Source: an uncultured Clostridia bacterium
GTDB taxonomy: Bacteria > Bacillota > Clostridia > Christensenellales > Borkfalkiaceae
Direction of reading: 5' to 3'
DNA: 37,633 nt
NCBI GenBank assembly: GCA_947624215.1
Contig: CANQJJ010000014.1
Location: forward strand, 1-37,633
The position numbers and the translations under genes were made by a program. Below are positions 35,501-37,633 of the stretch, one piece after another. The notes beneath the pieces were generated by a model. It worked only from the letters and a program-made list of their open reading frames with translations, was not told where the DNA came from and searched no databases. Numbering within the stretch: the stretch's first letter is position 1; each line of letters starts with the position of its first letter.

Positions 35501-37633
35501 GTGACGACGAAGCAAGCTCGGGTTGGACGGTCCACGAGCCCACCTTCCGCACCTTCCTCAGCCATGGCTATGAGCCCGGCAGCCCCGTTTCGGGGACCTA
35601 TCTCATCACCTATACATACAACGGCGATGTAGACCTCGGCAACTATGTCATCAAGGCTGTGAACGTTACGGGCGGCAATATCCAAGTGCAGCAGCGCGAC
35701 CTCAAGATCGTGATCGAGGACCAGCAGAAGGTGTACGACGCGGTATATGCCGAGGAGGCTCCCGAACTCGATAGCAAGAAATGGCACACTTCCAACGACT
35801 CCTCCGTATTCGGCGACGACAGGGCAACCTTGGGCATCACCCTTGTGTTGCAAGAGAGCGCCCCGTATAAAGTGGGTGAGCCTTACACCATCGACATTCA
35901 GATCACGGAAAATAACACCAACGCGAACTACACAATCACCGTTGAGACCTATGGCACCCTCACCATCACCCCGCTGGACATCGAAGTGGAACCCGAGAGA
36001 GAGGAACCCGGGGCACCCGGGACGCAGGGCGAGATCAAGGGCGGACTTGCGATCACGCCCAACATCGCCGAGGGCAACGAAGGCCACGACACGGGGATCG
36101 ACGGCAAGCCTCAGCTCGGCGGCGTGACCATCACCTACGGCGACGACTACGAGGCAGAGATCTACATCGGCGGCACGCCGTATAGAGAGGGCCAAGAGTT
36201 CTCCGCGGGCGTGTATATCCACTTCATCTACACCGCGATCGCGGCGACTGTCTCCGAGCCCGCGGGCTCCGAGTCTGCCGGCATCAGCCTGTTCTCTGCG
36301 CGGAATGGCGAATACAAGCATCCCACCGACGCGGGCGCTTACACCGTGAAGCTCGTGTTGACGACGGCACCTGTGGGCGCCGACGGCAACTATACCGTGG
36401 CAGAAAACTACACGCTGAAAGGGGATTTCGAAACCACCGTCATCATCAGCAAGAAGCAGATCGGGAGCGCCGCCGTTGTAGAGAAGGTCAATGAAACGAC
36501 CTACACCTACACGGGTGAGGCGCAGGGCCCCGAAGCAAGCGCGATCGCGGGCTATTCCGCAGAGCTGTTCAAAGTAGCAGGTCTTTACACCGTGAATGGC
36601 CTTACAAAGGAAACGAACGCCGGCACCTACGAATATCGCTTGAAGATCGCAGACGGGATGTTCGTCAATTATCGCTGGACGGAGACCGACAACCAAGAGA
36701 TCACGGTAAGCTGGGAGATCAAGCAGGCGCCGAACGAGCTCAGTTGGACCTCGAGCCCCGAAACGGCGGAATACGGCGACATCTATGAGATCAAGGCAAC
36801 GGCCGATTTCGGCACGGTAGGGTATGCCTATGCGGCGAAGAAGGAAGGCGACTACGAGACGAGCGATTGGGTGCTCGGATTCCCCGCAAATGCAGGGGCC
36901 TACGTCATCCGCGCCTACGTGGAGGGCACCAACAATTATACGGGCGCAGATACGCAGCACGAACTGACCATCACCCGCGCAACGCTCAACGTTCAAATCG
37001 ACGACAAGAGCATTACCTACGGCGATGAGGCCGGCGTATTCACCCTCACCGTTACGGGCTACAAGACGCCGTTCGGCGGTTCGTCCGCGGATGACGCGGC
37101 AAGCTCGGGCTGGGCGCTGGAAATCGAGGAATTCCTCAAGTATATCAAGGTATCCAACGGCAGCGGCGATTACGCAGCGGGCAGCAACATTGGCGACTAC
37201 ACCGTCACCTACACGGGCGGCAATATCGAACTTGCCAATTATATCATCAATGCAAAAGACAACGTCGCAGCGGGCAAGCTCAAGGTAGAACAGCGCGCCA
37301 TCACCGTTGTGATCGAGGACCAGTCTTTGCCTTATATCAAGGACTATGCGACCTCGGATCCCAACCCCGACGATACAAAGTGGCATGTCGACGGCGAGTC
37401 CGTGCTCCTCGATAAGGATAAGGAGTACATGGGGATCGGCGTGTATCTCGCCGATAAGGGTGTTGCACCTTACTTCGCCGACGGCACGCAGTATGATATC
37501 AACGGGGAATACACGGCAAACGAATACAACAAGAACTACAAGATCACGTTCGTTTCCGGATACCTCACCCTCACGAAGCAGGATATCAACATCGAAGCAG
37601 GGTCCATCAAGATCTATAACAATAATTCCGATT
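14521..37633 (+). CDS. Giant exported MBG/Ig-like repeat protein, 3' end beyond window
   Basis: One frame stays open from ATG 14521 to the window edge, at least 7,704 residues (very roughly 0.8 MDa). Residues 1-42 form a Sec signal peptide: SKRYSKK, a hydrophobic core at about 9-30, and a likely cut after VSA. Residues about 43-935 resemble nothing I recognise. A Gly/Pro-rich linker (about 934-964) precedes tandem beta-rich modules to the end. Many begin near [IL]TV and contain YG[DE], like MBG YGX-type domains (for example at 22702, 26677, 28408, 30904, 35422, 37018). Others carry a Y-[TN]-G start, NAGTY and NY.W, ending in W.I.K. Cysteine is rare. No catalytic motif, transmembrane segment or wall anchor is visible; the anchor may lie beyond the window. 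Likely a surface or adhesion fibre. Composition is less GC-rich than the operon upstream. Confidence 0.93.
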   Translation, partial: MSKRYSKKLLAIVLCAVLMLVVAVMGALSLVKPDSSSVAVSAEEDTIAEYIDSDITKFNNWVDTSPSFDTENYGETAGNVYQRTTLWDIKTRIVARANVTFTDESGESLSDDSRVLKPHEFNIEVSVNDKMFSDRTDGASCMPFADVSVGSSYQVTLFFAKEIESLRVDNNPTTSVQLVQDPAYQKGTMKGEPPEDPVYPSTGLRTYNIYSFDYRSSITAVPYGKSGAERVEVPRELLTLQFANGSGPFVFGDSSDNQVTATLTYDTSPKEEGAQSDSCTISGATGSTATPKAVRIKINQTPNNSKENTDKDPLKGTVYNSAADGKSGHWLRAIGVDVPQKAGDNNGTQYKYNPSTAEHQYYNFFAPSENASDYEYLLRFGILVHVYDNNGVMTEMLGTDPRISIDPSTKVPTTTNDVDLFPIALKYAPEGLGNGITSNEIKIRFYHDSGLWNDVSFTQQVKGLDEWKAATDEKDEKISGNIEFQNPIYPTDFVTYGEGGVLPLLQAKGKLNFTHYMRSGRELNPKLGELNLSGNGAPVTVKQSYRDSKYSSYDEYKDGYFIKWIYCNYNGATTYFPVRVSYEEITGLNMTGAIGTQTLNSAFNFNGTNASPSFQFTYKHHLSQEDVASSFSSTAVRIYGSSGNALSTTENGNVAPTTNFYHPLFNATVGNQQGIGRYGLYYYTKEEFKNVLDAGSGTNAKEAETAYPYSSTFKTIDLKKLESAGKNIYSYFSGSMDAAEKPYDRLRSNIAYVRLVYVIEEIKTTDGDVIQPAIAFYRDYWVGTSFILTSSSQNLPSFGSGNTVTFGDLVNSTDPKEGVYDQGAELQLTNFDPANLYADGVISAKYSLQFYRYVDSKWTLIAQTSVTQEMGSEGADPTYKWEVKMENGVTGVKLDIVTHNKKYYLQLTGDSVIGNYRMYASLDSDGSFEWSTRGGGTPAPSPNEEDWGDGNQGKNRTDVGLPEDSSLYRYIEFEVRGLTLSLEYEMPNTLGYGETFTFTLKLYLGDGDQRKLYRIYTSNSAYSEDDKDKVWTLDYKGGAIAEGHKFRLSFDAGAQKYYFDTGAPTDPGYYTVQIDIWPDGNYSSISVSTHLRIQARQLMLQWNQKKIEDTPLTYNGQKFNPYDYLQIVFYDNKDLEFDKTNTSEGDYDWQIVYADSASGGTAGERVTTFTHALTYRIRVQLNGKYANIYAWHSDNLTSDHGGICSGIDNLEATINFTIAKYEGNEIGADFTTREGDGWTMEGVLPTRPYYSKGEIKGKPTSDPFFGGYKVAVISQETYDAYFEQYKQSYAETGIPNGGFYQFLGEKNASRTDEDNAYSLGASEDNYYAIVYSTYMDTGDNDSDFQDYNFCEFITPFKIVKRKIAAPTLKEYEVTYNGTEQTAELQGFNAVKLPEETMATYSTLTKSTIHGLQSPITTKDTSVSATNADVYKIYVRLTNYTNNVWDEETNNDKVTFENVNGEKYAVITWTINRMRIDPTNTETYPFFDPEERTYSGSSSEIEAHFQKSGNSLSYSQTGTLTPYVTLVTAVSQYIATDAGKYTLYIKATDNYYISETDDSALAAPGETQENYPIEWKILKKTLNKPTTQESKVYTGNQVTFEFPNFNEIPAIVKLDGVSYSGAVFKTAGALTNEHYFTHYEIDTKTLHAVVTYAGTYTVTFTLSDKANYCWKGDSAEPDDGENYAGTCEVKFTLERKKLEIDWGQVAFTYDGNGHAPVPTVKNAGGSDALKLLPKVYKDNTGEALESDPTEAYDKYWSVLQYTDSIRDCIESRQITGIYAEGEEKFVYIADNYMFAGSGSGGEVKRVEIQFKITSQSVAVPELKAILDPGATIGSYNGTDNTIIVTYKGENYLFNDFISNWEEIADLIKITSPDYKTDDNVVTNKAPAFMSVKWVTVGSSLGYYEINYYIADPDNYSWQGNVKGSEEAFTFYLQIKPYELAAPAVNGIDNVYETDYNGAEQNFTDALTNWAYYGEKIGDDSDTRVKIYNENEATMSATDVKRGTGEGDNALVEAYEITVELASDNFVWKNAASGDGNSTDRENKTFYFRINPIALQVEWKGEGDSGYGTAPTTTYNGEAQGLEVQLAGAHPSDDVKFAYELSTTDSTDSATIQDKTKAVNAGYYTATVTSISGDKARNYYIASYKRAKAGDKAEAGNVATQPAPNAKYTIYKLGLDKPTSENKGDSYVYNKELQTFTLQKWNASLMEISAFAGKDYTAAQGPIEDVSSQTVDDTLQLTAKHAGKYSFTISLKDDTIKGNYCWATDNYNTDRLPDATTGIDSLVEEYQDYWEIKQRTITAPTLAKGAADKEDYNFRAQPRKENSALYPNFDIGEIPDITGNSGTYTKKVDGDLPWEMTFTVKYYNAEDEPITNSLDEDSKEVGYYYLILTLTVPATEWSQDYAWASSTEAYELTQKNAYLTDHPDVLISDGDVVTIKLWYRILRGSYSANFALHITKQAVSEDNSGAAEKWIYGDLGNQGGGYSVYFTRAWTSAGQPNLWDEGIEMRERSVSYALVREGYYDPTRHTTLTPSELVKNQTMSAGGLQNVSGPNTSEDAAKFIPEYLPYKAGRYVALIKYTPNGPNDARNPTETATLDEKTFEVYFTIEQREIEFTWGNKTPTYSGKSQLPTTSITNSVTTNGIYPGTGSVSDSLNLTVQWVEDGVPQADGPVNVNRAKTVDQVGNYTIRATKINGTSADNYKLPDLDKAQIDDFAIQPIQITLKAQNAEREYGDYLSGTSNYGDTNMGRSFFNYDEAIGKILEKNLQEDLENAFYVFGCTEVTYNAGALVNQRSDVNGTYYTVIMMNNPDTYAGRYSNYMFTYEAGKFTIKPKQIDKVEWVEGSYTYDGKDHLAGNVTSFVYFVSNIDNAHLAPQLRLEVDGVEVTNFKYAGEYTFTVLSAGTENPNFVLVGNAMNATHTFTMQKRTVYVTANDITTDYGSEPTAAQLKWSYTSGHGASAHFVDNSGSEITGWQESIDDYTVSGGANTFTLPVTTTAKQFSDVGGTYTTNITLAEPYNNYIIEIVAGKHTVQQKVIEVKWDENLTFYYNGTDRTKNGTEAWLAYYESLTEKEGDAPKKIYLRVRAYEGSNINDFVPFQYVKAGETAYKFYAYSFNDTATESKNYRLPLSSDGDLYGKLFNEVQLKARDVYLEASDLSYVYGDEVPTWNGSNHGWTYGAQSANAENQFLTEGEENNFWIAVTSLTQTTGKRKLDNEFKLIFSGSAADFNGLDYFITSGKTSLDTKNGQGGYDYHVHFKSAAITVNARPIVVTYERQEHEYGAERQDPANHVTVALADNYSTLGGTGSAALVNGHGNSKVFKIEALNGDVNIVTSEIYPDVGTYKVVLTLLDDNYSVTFKMTYYNGGSDHRTADDVNEKCTAAEGYIITASKILSNGFSITAYTGTYNAAAHNALGSISGKYYDNKGVLQSYNAWDGTAKDEANNYFAVYFRITADWNADKTQTDWNASWTDVTLTYKGGNLESTDGYIWQKALPQFKHAGTYRVYYAVVADNHEFVFGEDNYIEVVINQKEVQVYANFEGYYSETFAGYQPQYKFEGFEGDENENSALNISKVSAIEWHIDSYSAGSLAGDYPLLLTFGSFTATDYTFKAKDYSAGAEGVAGANHVKVKPLPITVTVNDGNAKNTYYYNAAMGKESRYDLNRLGEKYAYTIKVNEGIKNILGESITDIFANDYKDGHEGVSFFTLSSDAIPDENMTLGVGFHDIKFAYAANGEQRYAVTLVSERGKEVKHDNGTCIKDGFEITPAVIKEEAVHAYGSTNVVGTGGKTYDEEFHNALHLGSTSDTFNGENGNKDLTAFATAADKEKINWTFVVFFNKDAESNYANDAFFDKDYSSDTSVIKTTGNNPQIIDAGTYIVYYRLQLDNHTTVYRMLTGKIAKAENKWVSEYQLNGRNIDGNAWIYGAKADNNSDGYDSRDITEQIPVAKFNRKYGVIGNEGSSATKAMNEVPVVTLKKGSQVIGEFTIDFYASSIPGWLSQNSTIPGKGSYKNGALLGAGTYTVTFSMPETENYEAIKEQTVKFTIGKKELTVKTNDMEIFYGEDAPTPTVSITGYVNGEGNSVLETESRTYKILDKLDLGSGKEYIKGYERGSVGDYYITVQWTSENASDNYILDLHSDGKLKVKPRALTVTISNHTNKYNFNISKAKETVQWFDLDTSNWSQMVTVDNTNRADGTHYTGFYSDEISKVIRLTTGALIWNSGIGYKYADINQNKTADAGYYAITGELNLTTDYSKNYVITFKGDWGESVETQAEHGSDPKKGECGIFHIAPADVTIFVIWPTDGRVGETKEFVYTGHEKVFDAGPVQGAEGLSANIVYYQWDSSDYTIALEQAPVNVGKYKVGFTLGGAGASNYTAATAEAEFEIKPKQITVNYQTMWYGEGGGKELIPATDIVYYMREYVVVGTFGTQEADVQNGNNNDKMVVFADTGKIRIFITYNNDPDTKMIAAGTYTVTAKVQYNVGGDDWQDCGNYTINQRNSQQITVSQKVVNSPSQTAPGGNSLTYDGEEKTFTVDNFMGETDTFIKQAVMSVKFEYSKSGLFADDVQVLTVEGSDGKITVNSIIKWMVRDAGAYRITVTLNSPENYDFLGNISRDSLTFTFTVNKKDLYVQVKDANIEYGDSFDDAFKKTLELLFSDSPVDDDNFTATGGFVSSDIEDGKVKEGVLNKSSMSIEPTSYNESNNAGHTTSIKLSGITAENYNVTCENYGVLTVVPRKITVQIHDPDQASVYIGGEFTVANLDDDFRPTLTLVDGSTLNTRVDHDVNEIGVTYEVKGDTVGTHALVPTNNNGNYDITFTGDWKGEDEYAGKAGTFTVVRAPLTVTVVITNGAGDQELDITFGDTPVFDVAYEGWKGEDIKTMPELLQPFEFRNEQQNYSAQPTYVRGSSIAGSKYTVSISNQSDANIFFENYTVKFADAVTMTVVSRVITPTVSNDHREFEANDDRSNKDLPAIIAYENQYGDIAPNATVTYKGEYNDKDPEKQFAGKDSFVSTIPQRAGEFQVKLVLPQNTLGGYNYKFEGGATETTCNYTIEKQKILLEWKYPLIQDGTAENSIEKFDQRIMEFSYAFETAVQEYVPSNHGVTVTISGAGTGVGTVTLTNEYDYALIANEGDKGSETLVLTFRVILDDVGFTVTITGWKYSQFDEAENLPKFNTTQTIANPAVTYLYIALKESDIVTWEAYSEQLADTNLDKTVRQNIINALNQLLRERGSTTVIENKNAGSYLVYATLSEQVDYASAVTACYFVIEKLDLAVPTLTAEGGHEECYYNGSAHKMDITDFNSATMEYIADSGLTISTEQRGGSGVVTVLSATEAGDYKIQWVLRDTTNYVWQGDDQNPVTTYTIHKNTVQVSKNNDNSITYGETFTPTTTVSFVNLNETAAFTDFAITFGYQKADEGISEVAPKAAGTYTIYAKVEDGGANFTGITDWTRIGTLTIGKANLAIYTESAEVVYGEKAPAFTYKTDSGLFYGDTLETLLAGLGITSEATGYTVGADVNEDGYSITINLNGATLDNYEVTKNEDEQNAARLKVVARELTLTIQTLKRYFNDFQAPEFKTAVVYSSAEGSDYFTVTDGSIYGTDKLQIKLTLAPASDGKYSVGSYALSGVVDTDYEGGAQANYAVTVNNGAIEIERLTITFEHTEVKSAVGDGSKIVYNHGNEVPLHILLEYTAADQERTQTVENAELKIGKEGYEKYFRVTYSGSDNQNNVYGNTAEVSVAPVNAGTYRASILLVAEYEGQVELTGISSARSDVYNIERFDLDIAQVQENIKKNPAYTHTYDGVKYKPAQETVQSDVKQALGDLYAKGNATAQASLAGAFTVGKYGEGLNVGSYNIPVAFTPKGAANYSWVRGANPVYSETAELTFEIVKQWNTEITVEKTETAEHIFDGMFNADKLKMKSNVRAFKDYKLNPDIGEITVYVATGDTQPEKGATGEWTELTYEQAIAINSAAAMAGKHFIYIKLGETANYAAAETEILEYEIKPRNVLIKVNGNANGGTDYVGPTYTDSLTLAQLTAPDYTFIDGVNAGSTLGKDNAIGIITASLMATFTYSGKSFGGIEFDGTDVQAGKYTITAATGGTCASCFIISNAAGCAVGGNTPHYIVPRAAVYGNDVRVKSFDYNAKLHTAEEAVSGNDGYNVLWSVEEASGTNAGTYSFNVTLKDQNHHWARFQGENIADERTDSVPLFFTINQVTASVEFTSITFLVTPQGAQEAEEKVLTASGGVTWIYRDEATRTNFVYKVTANRNVLTIDAEKVSVLYSVGGDWTTELPTNAGTYRVKLSLAQTENFSNTAESKEFTFTIEKRTVAKIEAPASQNYTGAMLETQLEGVDLNIMNVEKITDALMINYVSGESGYRTMLRAINVGTYKIKVTLIDTSNYKWEDEVDGKQDITVTWEIWNVAGNVTLGEVEDVFYGFHFSVSATSTFATETEAFKFWYAAYNGETSGEDVSVWTPWNTNGPKNAGMYWIRAELVRTSNYEAAYDYQQAEIKKAALTVTVSISESGIEYRYGGALPTSYGVHADGLQYGERWDSLNVTPKYKTVDASKQDMLGKKFVVGTYYLTVEAFELDNYEVMVVDAAFEVLPKQIQVNILPQTATYQGGKLPEINKDQWALVDENALVEDDQLTNENITLSVEEVAKYNAAAYSINGTQKGAENYAIEFLSGTLTINPAEINIENITAYNVVYGDDVNVTFKVRDRADEQRSGYKFTKGVKIYVAYFKDNEDLQGGAPKDAGTYNVKLALGQEAPGNDDSTNYVLTGSIDATLVIEKKQIDHNEIVKKVNGTTYTYTGTLQGPVASTVAGYSEELFGKADLYTVNGLTKETNAGTYEYRLKIADGMFVNYRWTETDNQEIVASWAILQATNSVNWTAEQQDPYTAVYGESYEITATATFGTVGYAYAAKKEGDYETSDWVLGFPANAGAYVIRAYVEGTNNYTGADTQHELTITPAELFVQIGSPTVTYGDELGTILLTVSGFKTPYFGTVAGTRDDEASSGWTVHEPTFRTFLSHGYEPGSPVSGTYLITYTYNGDVDLGNYVIKAVNVTGGNIQVQQRDLKIVIEDQQKVYDAVYAEEAPELDSKKWHTSNDSSVFGDDRATLGITLVLQESAPYKVGEPYTIDIQITENNTNANYTITVETYGTLTITPLDIEVEPEREEPGAPGTQGEIKGGLAITPNIAEGNEGHDTGIDGKPQLGGVTITYGDDYEAEIYIGGTPYREGQEFSAGVYIHFIYTAIAATVSEPAGSESAGISLFSARNGEYKHPTDAGAYTVKLVLTTAPVGADGNYTVAENYTLKGDFETTVIISKKQIGSAAVVEKVNETTYTYTGEAQGPEASAIAGYSAELFKVAGLYTVNGLTKETNAGTYEYRLKIADGMFVNYRWTETDNQEITVSWEIKQAPNELSWTSSPETAEYGDIYEIKATADFGTVGYAYAAKKEGDYETSDWVLGFPANAGAYVIRAYVEGTNNYTGADTQHELTITRATLNVQIDDKSITYGDEAGVFTLTVTGYKTPFGGSSADDAASSGWALEIEEFLKYIKVSNGSGDYAAGSNIGDYTVTYTGGNIELANYIINAKDNVAAGKLKVEQRAITVVIEDQSLPYIKDYATSDPNPDDTKWHVDGESVLLDKDKEYMGIGVYLADKGVAPYFADGTQYDINGEYTANEYNKNYKITFVSGYLTLTKQDINIEAGSIKIYNNNSD
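17440..30300 (+). repeat. MBG/Ig-like module array, divergent part
   Basis: This is the first part of the repeat array inside the giant gene. Modules of about 80-130 residues share NAG-x-Y type strands (for example HAGKYSFTISL at 21238, DVGTYKVVLTL near 24523, GAGTYTVTFSM near 26548) and YGX starts at 22702, 23986 and 26677. Modules are well diverged, and I found no long near-identical DNA tract among them by eye. Confidence 0.75.
30301..31815 (+). repeat. Five-module super-repeat, unit 1
   Basis: About 505 residues. The order of modules is: a YNG/NY.W module (30301), a YGE module (30631), a second YGE module with GLFYGDTLE (30904), an [LI]T[LV]xIQ module (31150) and a module ending in NAGTYRASILL. 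The same order recurs downstream, with sequence identity low but module boundaries clear. Confidence 0.6.
31816..33456 (+). repeat. Five-module super-repeat, unit 2 (irregular)
   Basis: About 547 residues. Modules start near 31816 (YTHTYDG...NYSW), 32146, 32491 (NVLIKVNG), 32866 (FDYNAK...HHW) and 33118. The fourth module resembles a first-position module, so the order differs from the other units. An unusual Cys cluster (CASCF, AAGC) sits near 32782-32820. Confidence 0.5.
33457..34851 (+). repeat. Five-module super-repeat, unit 3
   Basis: About 465 residues. Modules are NYTG...NYKW with ITVTWEI (33457), a FYGFHFSVSAT module (33775), LTVTVS with YGG (34018), QIQVNI (34297) and INIENI with VVYGDD (34558). 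The module order is the same as in the next two units. Confidence 0.7.
34978..35097 (+). repeat. 120-nt near-identical tract, copy 1 (copy 2 at 36583-36702)
   Basis: The two 120-nt tracts lie 1,605 nt apart and differ at only three positions by my reading. All three are synonymous C/T changes, so the encoded 40 residues are identical. Confidence 0.9.
35212..35380 (+). repeat. 169-nt identical tract, copy 1 (copy 2 at 36808-36976)
   Basis: The two tracts lie 1,596 nt apart and read identical at every position, including synonymous sites. They span most of the FGTVGYAYA module up to the HELTIT boundary strand. Sequence on either side diverges at once. Confidence 0.92.
36457..37633 (+). repeat. 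Five-module super-repeat, unit 5, cut by the window edge
   Basis: Copies unit 4 module by module: YTYTG...NYRWT (36457), EYGDIYEI with FGTVGYAYA (36772), VQI with TYGDE (37018), RAITVVIEDQ (37297), then the start of DINIEAGSI at the right edge. More array probably continues beyond the window. Confidence 0.8.

Larger units (their letters stand above)
34852..36456 (+). repeat. Five-module super-repeat, unit 4
   Basis: The unit is exactly 1,605 nt (535 residues), measured to the same KKQI point of the next unit. Modules are YTYTG...NYRWT (34852), VYGESYEI with FGTVGYAYA (35176), VQI with TYGDE (35422), RDLKIVIEDQ (35698) and DIEVE with TYGDDYEA (35977). The fifth module contains two extra stretches, near 35989-36120 (Gly/Pro/Glu-rich) and 36244-36321. 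These explain its extra length over unit 3. Confidence 0.8.

Noticed and set aside
33796-37386. Minus-strand open frame of 1,196 codons opposite the giant gene
   Set aside because: It lies wholly antisense to a frame with signal peptide and clear MBG-type modules. Its translation is repetitive because it mirrors that array, it resembles no family, and shorter antisense frames (for example 24142-25596, 32131-33792) arise the same way from the codon bias.
30301-37633. Giant gene as a polyketide or peptide synthetase
   Set aside because: Very long bacterial frames are often NRPS/PKS, and an acpP lies nearby, but no adenylation, ketosynthase or carrier motif occurs. The modules are beta-rich MBG/Ig-like and a signal peptide is present.

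Overview
The window looks like a chromosomal segment of a low-to-mid-GC Bacillota, most likely a gut-type clostridium. Three things suggest this: a bifunctional HPr kinase/phosphorylase (HprK) and MutS2 are present, the polysaccharide-deacetylase and M16-peptidase pair has the same order as ylxY-mlpA of Bacillus, and the intergenic hairpin repeat resembles ones I recall from gut Firmicutes. I cannot place it more precisely without a search.

Layout, left to right. (1) 16-2391 encodes a secreted zinc-metalloprotease-like protein with HEYGH and downstream WAES motifs, in AT-rich, mosaic DNA, followed by a likely terminator. (2) 2435-3196 is a gene-free stretch packed with degenerate palindromic and direct repeats. 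(3) 3232-11246 is a tight housekeeping operon, uvrC - Cof-type HAD phosphatase - hprK - U32 peptidase - mutS2. Every junction is a 4-nt ATGA overlap, and a near-consensus promoter sits directly against the uvrC start codon. (4) 11389-13824 holds a YlxY-like deacetylase (TTG start preferred), an M16 peptidase and a hypoxanthine-DNA-glycosylase-like gene. (5) acpP at 13905-14132 has its own promoter, leader hairpin and terminator. (6) 14182-14520 is an AT-rich intergenic stretch with several hairpins, including two inverted copies of one 17-bp dyad. (7) From 14521 to the right edge runs one uninterrupted + strand reading frame of at least 7,704 codons with no stop inside the window.

The giant gene is the main item. 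It begins with a good ribosome-binding site and a Sec signal peptide, then has about 900 residues that I do not recognise. After a Gly/Pro-rich linker come dozens of roughly 80-130-residue beta-rich modules of the MBG (YGX-type) and related Ig-like kind. In the right third these modules are arranged in a higher-order unit of about 465-545 residues that recurs at least four times, with a fifth copy cut by the window edge. Two tracts of 120 and 169 nt are almost or exactly identical between the last two units, which suggests recent duplication or gene conversion. The protein is probably an exported surface or adhesion fibre. Its C-terminal anchor lies outside the window, so attachment and function remain inference.

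How the genes work together: the uvrC-mutS2 operon mixes DNA repair or recombination control (UvrC, MutS2) with carbon regulation (HprK) and a probable RNA-modification enzyme (U32). The acpP unit is an independent fatty-acid-synthesis gene. The giant gene and the first metalloprotease are the two accessory, exported elements that flank this conserved core.
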